18,555 nucleotides of DNA from Gallionellaceae bacterium (lineage in GTDB: Bacteria; Pseudomonadota; Gammaproteobacteria; Burkholderiales; Gallionellaceae). Below the pieces are notes generated by a model. That model was not told where the DNA came from, made no database searches, and saw only the letters and a program-made list of their open reading frames with translations. Below, one piece after another: positions 1 through 7,116 of the stretch. The DNA is taken from the NCBI GenBank assembly GCA_021731185.1, contig JAKFXW010000083.1, forward strand, positions 1 to 18,555. Reading direction: 5' to 3'. The stretch's first letter is position 1, and each line of letters begins with the position of its first letter. A program made the position numbers and the translations under genes.

Positions 1-1160
1 AAACTTTCCATGCCATCCGCCAACATCCGCACGCTTTGAAGGTAATTATAAATGATGAGCGGCTTAAAAACATTTAATTCAAAATTACCGAATGCGCCGC
101 CAATGTTGATTGCCACGTCGTTGCCCATTACCTGGCAACAGAGCATGGTGAGGGCTTCGCACTGAGTTGGGTTCACCTTGCCGGGCATGATGGAGCTACC
201 GGGTTCGTTTTCTGGAATGCTGATTTCTCCTAAGCCGGAGCGCGGACCGGAGGCCAGCCAGCGGATGTCGTTGGCAATTTTCATCAATGATGCCGCCAGT
301 GATTTGAGGATGCCGTGGCTGGATAGCAATGCATCGTGCGAGGCCAGTGCGGCAAATTTATTATCCGCACTTTTGAAAGGTAACTCTGTTGTTAATGCTA
401 AAAAATGTGCAACACGTGCACCAAATTCGTGATGAGTGTTCAAGCCGGTGCCAACAGCGGTGCCGCCCACGGCTAGGTCATAAATTGGCGGGAGCGTGGC
501 GGTAATCATAGCTTCGGCGTGATCCAATTGCGCGACGTAGCCGGAAAACTCCTGCCCTAGAGTAATGGGCGTGGCATCTTGCAAATGCGTGCGGCCAATT
601 TTTATGATGTCATTAAAGTTGCTCGATTTTTCCGTAAGCGATTCGCGCAAGGCATCCAATGCAGGCAGCAAATCTTCGGTGATGGCAAGGCTGGCTGCGA
701 CATGCATGGCGGTCGGGAAAATGTCATTGGACGATTGACCCAGATTCACTTCGTCATTCGGGTGCACCAATCTTTCCACGCCACGTTTGCCGCCCAGTAA
801 TTCTGAAGCGCGGTTTGCCAGCACTTCATTCAAATTCATATTGGTTTGTGTGCCGGAACCTGTTTGCCAAATCGATAGGGGAAACTCCTGCCCATGCTGA
901 CCCGCTAAAATTTCATCAGCGGCAGTGGCAATGGCGGTGGCCTTTTCAGCGCTTAGCAAGCCTAAATCATGATTGACCAATGCACAGGCACGCTTGATGA
1001 CAGCTAGCGCATAGATGAGTTGAGTCGGCATTTTTTCATTTGAAATATCGAAAAATTCCAACGAGCGTTGTGTTTGCGCGCCCCATAAGCGGTCTGCTGG
1101 CACTTCGATATCCCCGAAGGAGTCGCGTTCTGTTCTGTGCGGGCTGGTATTTTTGGTCAT
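1..1160 (-). CDS. fumC: Fumarate hydratase class II, C-terminal part missing (window edge)
   Basis: Reversible hydration of fumarate to L-malate in the TCA cycle; the family is a cytosolic, iron-independent homotetramer. About 386 of the usual ~464 residues are present; the gene runs off the left edge. The ATG at 1158-1160 opens with MTKNTSPHRTERDSFGDIEV, a normal FumC start. Recognisable blocks are the WGAQTQRSLEFF region, the GSGTQTNMNLNEV substrate-site segment, GRTHLQDATP (catalytic His region), and the fumarase/aspartase signature GSSIMPGKVNP at about residues 321-331 with the catalytic-loop serine. It lies 13 bases downstream of the acnA stop on the same strand, so the two probably share a transcript; the ribosome site is weak (CGAGAAAAA). 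Nothing in the visible part looks broken. Confidence 0.97.
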   Translation of the reverse strand, partial: MTKNTSPHRTERDSFGDIEVPADRLWGAQTQRSLEFFDISNEKMPTQLIYALAVIKRACALVNHDLGLLSAEKATAIATAADEILAGQHGQEFPLSIWQTGSGTQTNMNLNEVLANRASELLGGKRGVERLVHPNDEVNLGQSSNDIFPTAMHVAASLAITEDLLPALDALRESLTEKSSNFNDIIKIGRTHLQDATPITLGQEFSGYVAQLDHAEAMITATLPPIYDLAVGGTAVGTGLNTHHEFGARVAHFLALTTELPFKSADNKFAALASHDALLSSHGILKSLAASLMKIANDIRWLASGPRSGLGEISIPENEPGSSIMPGKVNPTQCEALTMLCCQVMGNDVAINIGGAFGNFELNVFKPLIIYNYLQSVRMLADGMES

Positions 1161-1173
1161 TATTTTTCTCGTG

Positions 1174-4065
1174 TTATTGAGCAATCAATTGGCGTAGAAC
1201 ATACGGCAAAATCCCGCCGTGGCGGTAATAATCCACCTCGATTGGTGTGTCGATGCGTGCCAGCAATGTTACTTTTTGAGTGCTGCCATCGGCGCGTTTA
1301 ATGGTGAGCGTTACGTCTTGCTGCGGTTTGAGATCATTGTTGATGCCGCTGATGTCGAAGGTCTCGTCGCCTTTAAGTTGCAGAGAGCTGACGCTGTCAC
1401 TGCCTTTAAATTGTAATGGCATTACGCCCATCATCACTAAATTGCTGCGATGAATTCTTTCGTAGCTGCGCGCCACCACAGCTTTCACGCCCAATAGCTG
1501 GGTGCCTTTGGCAGCCCAGTCACGCGAAGAACCGGTACCATATTCTTCGCCTGCGAAAATCACGGTATCTGTGCCATCGGTTATATGCTTCATCGCGGCT
1601 TCGTAAATCGACAATTGTTTGCCGTTATAAAGTGTGTAGCCGCCTTCTGTTCGTTTGCCTGCTGCGTCCAGTGGCAGCATGAGATTTTTGATACGCACAT
1701 TAGCAAACGTACCACGTATCATTACTTCATGGTTGCCGCGTCGCGCTCCGTAGCTGTTAAAATCTTTCGCTTCCACGCCTTTGCTCTGTAAATATTGCCC
1801 CGCTGGGCTGCTGGCCTTAAAGCTGCCTGCCGGACTGATATGGTCGGTGGTGACTGAGTCGCCAAAAATTCCTAATGGCTTGGCGTTTTTTATTTCCTTA
1901 ATTTTTTGCGTCGACATGTTGAAGCCATCAAACAAGGGCGGCCTGGCAATGTAGGTCGAGTCGTCCCACTGATATTGATTACCGACTGGCGCGGTGATGC
2001 CATTCCATAGCGGTAAATCTTTCGTCAGATTGCTATATAGGCTCTGATAAACCTGTGGGTTGGCCGCAAATTTCATAAGCGCAGCAATTTCCTCATTGCT
2101 GGGCCAGATGTCTTTTAGATAAATCGGGCGATCGTTTTTTCCGATACCCAATGGCTCGCTCTCTAAATTAATATTAACTTTACCTGCCAGCGCAAACGCA
2201 ACCACCAACGGTGGGCTGGCTAGAAAATTGGCTTTGATATTGGCATGGATGCGTGCTTCAAAGTTGCGGTTACCCGACAATACCGCTGCAGCGATGAGTT
2301 CATTTTTGACGATGACCTCTTCGATTGCTGCGTCCAGTGGGCCAGAGTTTCCAATGCAAGTGGTGCAACCATATCCCACCAGCCGAAAGCCCAGCTCCTC
2401 CAGATAAGGCATCAAGCCTGATTGATTTAGATAATCAGTGACCACTCGTGAACCTGGGGCCAACGATGTTTTGACATGGGGATGCACGCGTAAACCTGCT
2501 TCAACAGCCTTTTTCGCCAGCAAGCCTGCCGCCAGCATGACGCTGGGATTAGAGGTGTTGGTACAGGATGTGATCGCCGCAATTAACACGTCTCCGTGAC
2601 CAATTTTAATTTCAGATGACTGGGCTAGTGTGTTTGTGCCAAGCGCAACTGAGGTCGGGTGAGAATCCATCATTTCAATTTCACTTGCCGCGCTGCTGCT
2701 GCGACCACCCAATTTTAGTTTACCCGAAGGCGCGCTGTTGCCATTTTGCAAGCCTCCACCAAGCTTAGGAGCATGAGTACTATCATTATTTTTAGGCAGT
2801 GTAATTGGAAAGCGTTGTGTTAAATTCGCAGGTGGTTGGTTGAAACCATTTTCATTGACTGGTTTGCTGAATAACGTATTAAAAACCTCTTTCATTTTTG
2901 GCAGCGGCACTCGATCCTGTGGTCGTTTGGGACCAGCCAGCGAGGGTTGTACGTTGCTTAAATTTAATTCGACGACTTGGCTGTAATCAATGGCACCCGC
3001 CATAGGCATACCATACAGACCTTGTGCCTTGTAGTAAGACTGGCAGGCATTGATTTCATCATCGCTGCGTCCGGTGTTGCGTAGATAATCTATCGTGACA
3101 TCGTCCACTGGGAAGAAGCCCATGGTTGCACCATATTCGGGAGCCATATTGGCAATAGTGGCGCGATCCGGTAAGGTGAGTGCGGCAGCACCTGCCCCGA
3201 AAAATTCAACAAATTTACCCACTACTTTTTGATTGCGTAGCATTTCGGTCACAGCCAACACCAAATCTGTTGCCGTAACTCCCTCACGCAATTTGCCTGT
3301 GAGATGAACGCCCACTACATCCGGCGTTAAAAAATAAACTGGCTGTCCCAACATGCCTGCTTCCGCTTCTATGCCGCCAACACCCCAGCCCACCACGCCC
3401 AGTCCGTTAATCATAGTGGTGTGACTGTCTGTGCCAACGAGTGTATCTGGGTAATAAACACGCCCCTCTGCGCTGTCCTTGCTCAATACGCCACGCGCCA
3501 GATATTCTAGATTCACCTGATGCACGATGCCCACACCCGGCGGCACAGCTTTGAACGTATTGAACGCCTGCATCCCCCATTTGATAAATTTATAGCGCTC
3601 ATTGTTGCGCTCAAATTCAACACCCATGTTGAGTTTCAGCGCGTCTGGACGATTGTAATAATCAACTTGAACGGAATGGTCCACCACCAAATGCACTGGA
3701 ACTAAAGGTTCAATCATGCCGGGATCACGCCCCATTTTAGCTGCTGCATCGCGCATCGCGGCGAGGTCTGCCAAGAGCGGCACACCAGTAAAATCTTGCA
3801 AAACTATGCGCGCCACCAGGAATGGAATTTCTTCAGTGCGCTTAGCATTGGGTTGCCATCCGGCTAATTGACGAACGTGATCTTCATTGATTCTTTTGCC
3901 ATCGTAGTTGCGTAGTACGGATTCCAGCACGATACGAATTGAAACGGGCAAACGTGAAATTTTCCCCAGCCCAGCCGTCTCAAGTGCTTGCAGTGAGTAC
4001 AGCGTGCCTGTTTTGCCATGAGTTAGTGTAAATGCAGTACAGGAATTGAATAAGTTATGCGACAT
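1174..4065 (-). CDS. acnA: Aconitate hydratase A with a long low-complexity linker
   Basis: Interconverts citrate and isocitrate in the TCA cycle using a [4Fe-4S] cluster. About 963 residues from the ATG at 4063-4065 (MSHNLFNSCTAFTLTHGKTG); a GTG at 4119 would add 18 residues, but the ATG matches the family start. Cluster ligands are visible: Cys501 in SCTNTSNPSV, and Cys567 and Cys570 in GYGCTTCIGNSGP. Other family blocks are GTDSHTTMINGLGVVGWGVGG, DSVTTDHISPAGS and GEEYGTGSSRDWAAKG of the swivelling C-terminal domain. E. coli AcnA has 891 residues. The excess sits mainly before the first cluster Cys, about residues 422-487, a Ser/Gly/Asn-rich stretch with two KLGG motifs that is normally a short linker. 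No strong promoter was found in the 220 bases upstream. fumC follows in the same direction. Confidence 0.97.
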   Translation of the reverse strand: MSHNLFNSCTAFTLTHGKTGTLYSLQALETAGLGKISRLPVSIRIVLESVLRNYDGKRINEDHVRQLAGWQPNAKRTEEIPFLVARIVLQDFTGVPLLADLAAMRDAAAKMGRDPGMIEPLVPVHLVVDHSVQVDYYNRPDALKLNMGVEFERNNERYKFIKWGMQAFNTFKAVPPGVGIVHQVNLEYLARGVLSKDSAEGRVYYPDTLVGTDSHTTMINGLGVVGWGVGGIEAEAGMLGQPVYFLTPDVVGVHLTGKLREGVTATDLVLAVTEMLRNQKVVGKFVEFFGAGAAALTLPDRATIANMAPEYGATMGFFPVDDVTIDYLRNTGRSDDEINACQSYYKAQGLYGMPMAGAIDYSQVVELNLSNVQPSLAGPKRPQDRVPLPKMKEVFNTLFSKPVNENGFNQPPANLTQRFPITLPKNNDSTHAPKLGGGLQNGNSAPSGKLKLGGRSSSAASEIEMMDSHPTSVALGTNTLAQSSEIKIGHGDVLIAAITSCTNTSNPSVMLAAGLLAKKAVEAGLRVHPHVKTSLAPGSRVVTDYLNQSGLMPYLEELGFRLVGYGCTTCIGNSGPLDAAIEEVIVKNELIAAAVLSGNRNFEARIHANIKANFLASPPLVVAFALAGKVNINLESEPLGIGKNDRPIYLKDIWPSNEEIAALMKFAANPQVYQSLYSNLTKDLPLWNGITAPVGNQYQWDDSTYIARPPLFDGFNMSTQKIKEIKNAKPLGIFGDSVTTDHISPAGSFKASSPAGQYLQSKGVEAKDFNSYGARRGNHEVMIRGTFANVRIKNLMLPLDAAGKRTEGGYTLYNGKQLSIYEAAMKHITDGTDTVIFAGEEYGTGSSRDWAAKGTQLLGVKAVVARSYERIHRSNLVMMGVMPLQFKGSDSVSSLQLKGDETFDISGINNDLKPQQDVTLTIKRADGSTQKVTLLARIDTPIEVDYYRHGGILPYVLRQLIAQ

Positions 4066-4246
4066 GGCAAGAGTTCCCAAGTGAGATGGAGTAATCCTTG
4101 ATTGTAAATCAGGGTGCACTTCATAACCAAATGTAATCCTGGGTAAGTGCAGCTGTTAATTTAAGAATGGGGACTTAAACGTTAAAAAGCTGAAGGTTCA
4201 AGCACTGCATGATATGCAATGTTACAGCAAAGTAATTTTAACGAGC

Positions 4247-4323
4247 AGGGTTACCAATGCAGAAGATGGCGATTCGAATGATAACTACTCAGGGTAACCA
4301 TGAAGATGGAAATTGAATGAACA
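4247..4323. repeat. Imperfect direct repeat at the 3' end of the micro-membrane gene
   Basis: Two copies about 44 bases apart: 4247-4283 and 4291-4323. Both carry AGGGT(T/A)ACC, then AAGATGG, then ATT(C)GAATGA. The second copy encodes, on the minus strand, the conserved tail IQFPSSWLP of the small protein at 4289-4414; the first lies just past its stop. It looks like a local duplication of the gene end that has since drifted. The rest of 4066-4246 shows no gene and no convincing promoter. Confidence 0.5.
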
Positions 4324-4414
4324 TCATGATATTGAATAATACGACCACGCCCACAATAAAGAACAGAAACAGCGAGGCCAAGGCCCACATGCTACGGCAG
4401 ACATTTATAAACAT
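4289..4414 (-). CDS. Micro-protein with one membrane segment, related to the next upstream small gene
   Basis: A 41-residue reading frame from ATG 4412-4414: MFINVCRSMWALAS, then a hydrophobic stretch of about 20 residues (LFLFFIVGVVVLFNIMMF), ending IQFPSSWLP. No known family was recognised. Support for it being real: from Arg-Ser through Ile-Gln-Phe-Pro it matches the 71-residue protein at 4619-4834 with identical spacing (RS, 24 residues, then IQFP). The frame stays open upstream for 10 more codons (NNIEKESWYE) to a stop, with a good ribosome site (GGGAG) lying before an in-frame ATC, so the true start may be unusual or lost. Role unknown; presumably an inner-membrane peptide. Confidence 0.5.
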   Translation of the reverse strand: MFINVCRSMWALASLFLFFIVGVVVLFNIMMFIQFPSSWLP

Positions 4415-4555
4415 TTCATACCAGCTTTCTTTTTCGATGTTATTTTACTCCCAAGGGTTGCACTTGCTTGATGCCAGAACGCCCCCTACCCCTAGGATGT
4501 TTGCAATCGCCCAAGAGCTATAATTTAAACGGTTCGCACGACCTCGACCAATACT

Positions 4556-4589
4556 GGCAGCGACATGGTTGTTGCGTCAAGTCGCTGCC
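4556..4589. other. Perfect hairpin between the two small membrane-protein genes
   Basis: Arms GGCAGCGAC (4556-4564) and GTCGCTGCC (4581-4589) pair perfectly, and T4555-A4590 adds a tenth pair; the loop is 16 bases. It starts 30 bases past the stop of the small gene at 4619-4834 (minus strand). There is no T-run on either side, so it is not a textbook intrinsic terminator. It could be a transcript-end or stabilising hairpin, or an operator. Confidence 0.55.
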
Positions 4590-4618
4590 ACATTGGTAAT
4601 ATGGCTTGACCACTCAGC

Positions 4619-4834
4619 TTACTGACTTGTTGATCCTGTCGCACCATCAACCCCCATAGTAAACGGAAATTGGATAAGATTCATCATATAAAATGCCAAA
4701 ATGAAGAAGGCTACAACAGCCACAAACGCGCCAAAAAACCACAGCACGCTCCGCTTTTTGCTACTTACTTCATCTTCCAAATTGACATCATCTTTCTCAT
4801 GCGCCATTTTCACTTTAGATGTTTTCGTTTCCAT
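4619..4834 (-). CDS. Small single-pass membrane protein, 71 residues, family not recognised
   Basis: The start ATG (4832-4834) follows a strong ribosome site, GGAGGT, 7 bases upstream; a GTG at 4843 lies inside that site and is unlikely. The protein opens with a charged cytoplasmic-looking segment (METKTSKVKMAHEKDDVNLE, then DEVSSKKRS). One membrane span of about 22 residues follows (VLWFFGAFVAVVAFFILAFY), then MMNLIQFPFTMGVDGATGS and a short tail. No signal-peptide cleavage site is seen. The RS...IQFP core is shared with the micro-protein at 4289-4414. A promoter with a perfect -10 lies about 70 bases upstream. Not recognised; it may be a small accessory subunit of a membrane complex, but nothing here shows which. 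Confidence 0.8.
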   Translation of the reverse strand: METKTSKVKMAHEKDDVNLEDEVSSKKRSVLWFFGAFVAVVAFFILAFYMMNLIQFPFTMGVDGATGSTSQ

Positions 4835-4908
4835 GATACCCACCTCCGCTTATTTTTTTAAGGAACCTCTTGAGATGCTCATTACTCTTTTAAGTCAACT
4901 AGCTATTT

Positions 4909-4938
4909 ATTATATTGAGCAACTGACGGCATTATCAT
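4909..4938 (-). promoter_or_regulatory. Probable sigma70 promoter of the 71-residue membrane protein gene
   Basis: On the minus strand: -35 ATGATA (4938-4933), an 18-base spacer, and -10 TATAAT (4914-4909), a perfect -10. A start near 4902 gives a leader of about 67 bases before the ATG at 4834. Confidence 0.45.
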
Positions 4939-4944
4939 CCCCTT

Positions 4945-4983
4945 AAATAAGGCAAATGTAAAGAAAATAAGGCAAATATAAAG
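4945..4983. repeat. Two tandem 19-base units upstream of the small-protein promoter
   Basis: AAATAAGGCAAATGTAAAG (4945-4963) and AAATAAGGCAAATATAAAG (4965-4983) differ at one position and have a period of 20 bases, about two helical turns. They begin about 7 bases upstream of the predicted -35 element, where an activator would bind on one face of the DNA. Function not shown. Confidence 0.6.
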
Positions 4984-5010
4984 GTGAAATTTGAGGGTTA
5001 ATTTTTGAAC

Positions 5011-5433
5011 TTATTTGGCGATTTGCTTTTCGCGAATTTCGTCTAATGTTTTGCAATCTATACATAGTGTTGCAGTTGGTCTGGCGGACAATCTATCCAG
5101 TCCAATTTCGATGCCGCATTTATCGCAGTAACCGTACTCGCCGCTATCAATTTTTGTGAGCATTTCATCAATTTTTTTGATGAGCTTTCTTTCGCGATCA
5201 CGATTGCGTAACTCCAATGCCATGTCTGATTCTTGGGTGGCGCGATCATTGGGGTCAGCAAATACCGTAGCTTCATCTTGCATTGTATGCACTGTGCGAT
5301 CTATATCTGCACCTAATTCAAGCTTGATGTTATTCAATATATTACGGAAGTAATCAAGCTGCTTGGTATTCATATACGCCTCTCCCTTTTTAGCTTTATA
5401 AGGAGTGGCTGATTTTTGGGGTTGTGCTGACAT
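5011..5433 (-). CDS. dksA: RNA polymerase-binding transcription factor DksA
   Basis: Binds the RNA polymerase secondary channel and, with ppGpp, represses rRNA promoters and activates amino-acid promoters. 140 residues; E. coli DksA has 151, with a longer N-terminus. The coiled-coil tip motif DxxDxA is intact (D60, D63, A65 in DPNDRATQ). ELRNRDRERKLIKKI follows, then the C4 zinc finger with C103, C106, C124 and C127 (CDKCGIEIG and ARPTATLCIDCKT). The start ATG at 5431-5433 has GGAG about 8 bases upstream. It stands alone, with 176 bases on its 3' side and 161 bases to maf on its 5' side; a promoter candidate lies just upstream. Confidence 0.96.
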   Translation of the reverse strand: MSAQPQKSATPYKAKKGEAYMNTKQLDYFRNILNNIKLELGADIDRTVHTMQDEATVFADPNDRATQESDMALELRNRDRERKLIKKIDEMLTKIDSGEYGYCDKCGIEIGLDRLSARPTATLCIDCKTLDEIREKQIAK

Positions 5434-5489
5434 GAAATATCTCCAGAAACAAAAACGATTACAGTGTGAGTAAAAATTTGAACCGCGCT

Positions 5490-5518
5490 TTAATATCAGA
5501 AATGTGATTGCATCGCAA
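5490..5518 (-). promoter_or_regulatory. Candidate sigma70 promoter of dksA
   Basis: Minus strand: -35 TTGCGA (5518-5513), 17-base spacer, -10 TATTAA (5495-5490). Each hexamer matches consensus at four of six positions. Predicted start near 5483, about 50 bases before the dksA ATG. Confidence 0.4.
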
Positions 5519-5594
5519 CTAATTTACTTAGCCTTCATTTTTGGAACATACGTTTCAAGCGGGGGAGTTACACATTAAGTTATTGAAACTACCC

Positions 5595-6206
5595 TTATAA
5601 AAGTTGCACACCCATTTTATTCAGCATACCAACCAAAGCAATGAGCGGAAGTCCGATGAGGGCATTAGGGTCATCTCCCTGCACACGTTCAATGAGCACG
5701 ATACCCAAACTCTCAAACTTCGCACTGCCTGCACAATGATAGGGCTGTTCTCTGTGCAAATATGATTCAATGTCTTGATTGCTCAGCTTGCGGAACTGCA
5801 CTTGGTTTTCTGCAACCTCAGTTAACATGATGTTTGAACGCGCATTCAACAAAGTGAGCGAGGTATGGAAGCTGACCGTTTGCCCGCTCATGGCTTGTAA
5901 CTGGCGCAGGGCATTCTCATGTGTAAGCGGCTTGCCAAGCTGCTGTGCGCCTAACATGGCAACTTGATCGGAACCAATAATCAGCGCATTAGGATGAGTG
6001 GAAACAGCTGCGCGCGCTTTGGCTTGAGATAGCCGCCAAGCTGTCTGTGGCGCACCTTCACCAGCAAGTGCGGTCTCATCAATATCTGGCGTAAAGGTTT
6101 GAAAAGGGATACCTAAGCGCTTCAATAGATCGTTACGATAAGCAGAGGAGGAGGCCAGAATAAGGGGCTGAGAAAGCAGGGACGGAGTGTTCAATGTTAT
6201 TTCCAA
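5595..6206 (-). CDS. maf: Maf-type nucleoside triphosphate pyrophosphatase, YceF (m7GTP) subtype
   Basis: House-cleaning pyrophosphatase that hydrolyses modified nucleotides to monophosphates; the YceF subgroup prefers 7-methyl-GTP. About 203 residues. Motifs: LILASSSAYRNDLLKRLGI (substrate-loop SSSxxR), PDIDET, the catalytic-Asp block GSDQVA near residue 80, and YHCAGSAKFESLGI, which points to YceF. No ATG is available. A TTG at 6204-6206 gives this length, and a TTG at 6192-6194 (preceded by GGAAA) is equally plausible and closer to the family start. It is divergent from yceD, as yceF is in E. coli, and its 5' end overlaps the control region of the fatty acid cluster. Confidence 0.92.
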   Translation of the reverse strand: MEITLNTPSLLSQPLILASSSAYRNDLLKRLGIPFQTFTPDIDETALAGEGAPQTAWRLSQAKARAAVSTHPNALIIGSDQVAMLGAQQLGKPLTHENALRQLQAMSGQTVSFHTSLTLLNARSNIMLTEVAENQVQFRKLSNQDIESYLHREQPYHCAGSAKFESLGIVLIERVQGDDPNALIGLPLIALVGMLNKMGVQLL

Positions 6207-6217
6207 AGTCTTTAATT

Positions 6218-6246
6218 TTGACAGAAATAGATGAACTGGCTATTAT
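6218..6246 (+). promoter_or_regulatory. Near-consensus sigma70 promoter of the yceD-rpmF-plsX-fab cluster
   Basis: -35 TTGACA (6218-6223, perfect), exactly 17 bases, -10 TATTAT (6241-6246, five of six). The expected start is about 6252-6254. This is the best promoter in the window and directly precedes the conserved plus-strand cluster. It lies downstream of the ATGs at 6194 and 6245, which argues that neither starts yceD. Confidence 0.7.
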
Positions 6247-6286
6247 GCGCGCCTCATGGTTTCGCGGCAACAGTCACTTGGATTCA

Positions 6287-6793
6287 TTGCAGTCTATCGA
6301 TAGCTTGGATTTTGCCCGCAGCAATAAAGAATTATGTGGCGCAATATCGTGGACGAAGATGCCCCGTTTAAAAGGTGTGCTGGCAGATTCGGAATACAAT
6401 AGTACGAGCAAACTTGATTTTATTGTGCGCGGGTATCTGGATAAAGCTGACAGACCAACATTGGTGCTGACTCTAAATGGAACGTGTCATTTGTGTTGTC
6501 AGCGGTGCTTACAAGATGTTTTGCACCCGGTCAATCTGACAAAAAAACTATTACTGGTGGCAGCCAGCGAATTAAATAATTTGGCTATTGTGGATGAGCC
6601 TACCGAAATAGACTATATCCCAATCAATGCACACTTGGACGTGTTGGATTTGTTGGAAGAAGAATTTTTGCTCAGCTTACCCTTTGCACCCAAGCATGAC
6701 ATAGACGCTTGCGATGCATCAGTAGTTGATAAGGAAACAAATTTCGGCGAAAGAAAACCATTTGCAATGCTCGCCAGTTTGAAATTGAAATAA
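6287..6793 (+). CDS. yceD: YceD/DUF177 family, 23S rRNA accumulation protein
   Basis: YceD proteins are needed for normal 23S rRNA levels and are nearly always encoded just before L32. Family features: the N-terminal SLDFAR motif, a Cys-rich centre (NGTCHLCCQRCLQDV, matching CQRC of E. coli), the acidic D-LLEEEFLLSLPFAPKHD segment and the C-terminal PFAMLASLK. The start is uncertain. ATG 6194 has a GGAG site but lies upstream of the strong promoter at 6218-6246; ATG 6245 overlaps its -10. TTG 6287 (preceded by GGA) gives 168 residues, close to E. coli YceD (173), and begins MQSIDSLDFAR like relatives; TTG 6278 is another option. Next gene rpmF, 27 bases on. Confidence 0.88.
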   Translation: MQSIDSLDFARSNKELCGAISWTKMPRLKGVLADSEYNSTSKLDFIVRGYLDKADRPTLVLTLNGTCHLCCQRCLQDVLHPVNLTKKLLLVAASELNNLAIVDEPTEIDYIPINAHLDVLDLLEEEFLLSLPFAPKHDIDACDASVVDKETNFGERKPFAMLASLKLK

Positions 6794-6820
6794 TTAATTG
6801 AAGTTTAGTAAGGAGTTATT

Positions 6821-7000
6821 ATGGCCGTTCAGCAAAACAAAAAATCCCCATCCAAGCGTGGTATGCACCGTGCACACGATTTCCTCAAAGCCCCAACTTT
6901 GGCAATAGAGCCATCTACTGGTGAAGCGCACTTGCGCCACCATATCAGCCCGACTGGTTACTATCGCGGCAAAAAAGTTGTTAAAGCCAAAGGCGAGTAA
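6821..7000 (+). CDS. rpmF: 50S ribosomal protein L32
   Basis: Structural protein of the large ribosomal subunit, 59 residues. It begins MAVQQNKKSPSKRGMHRAHD, has the conserved HLRHHISPTGYYRGKKV core and ends KAKGE. It has no cysteines, so it is the form without a zinc ribbon. A strong ribosome site (AAGGAG) precedes the ATG. It lies between yceD and plsX, the classical order. A short GC-rich hairpin spans its stop codon. Confidence 0.98.
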   Translation: MAVQQNKKSPSKRGMHRAHDFLKAPTLAIEPSTGEAHLRHHISPTGYYRGKKVVKAKGE

Positions 7001-7007
7001 CCTCGCC
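6992..7007 (+). other. Six-base-pair GC hairpin across the rpmF stop codon
   Basis: GGCGAG (6992-6997), loop TAAC, CTCGCC (7002-7007), followed by AAATTGATTT and not a clean T-run. It could partly attenuate or stabilise the transcript between rpmF and plsX. It is not a convincing full terminator, since the plsX-fab genes downstream have no other obvious promoter. Confidence 0.35.
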
Positions 7008-7116
7008 AAATTGATTTATCCGTTAGCAGATTATTATGCTCAACTGGCTAGCCGCTGGTTGGGCATGATTGTTCTGTCCTTCTCATTTTTAACTATCGCG
7101 TTGTGAGGGTTTCCGA

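Noticed and set aside
4120..4246. Promoter for acnA (TTAACG-16-TAAATT on the minus strand)
   Set aside because: Both hexamers are poor and the spacing is short; not strong enough to list.
4317..4523. 68-codon plus-strand ORF upstream of acnA
   Set aside because: It is antisense to the 41-residue membrane protein, whose hydrophobic core is shared with its neighbour.
4556..4590. Intrinsic terminator after the 71-residue membrane protein gene
   Set aside because: The stem is good but no T-run follows on the minus strand, so it is listed only as a hairpin.
5434..5594. Terminator or small gene between maf and dksA
   Set aside because: Only weak, imperfect inverted repeats are present; a dksA promoter explains the region.
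7020..7107. Very short frames (e.g. ATG 7064, hydrophobic, 14 codons) between rpmF and plsX as a leader peptide
   Set aside because: Too short, no ribosome site, and no codon pattern or terminator/anti-terminator pair to suggest attenuation.
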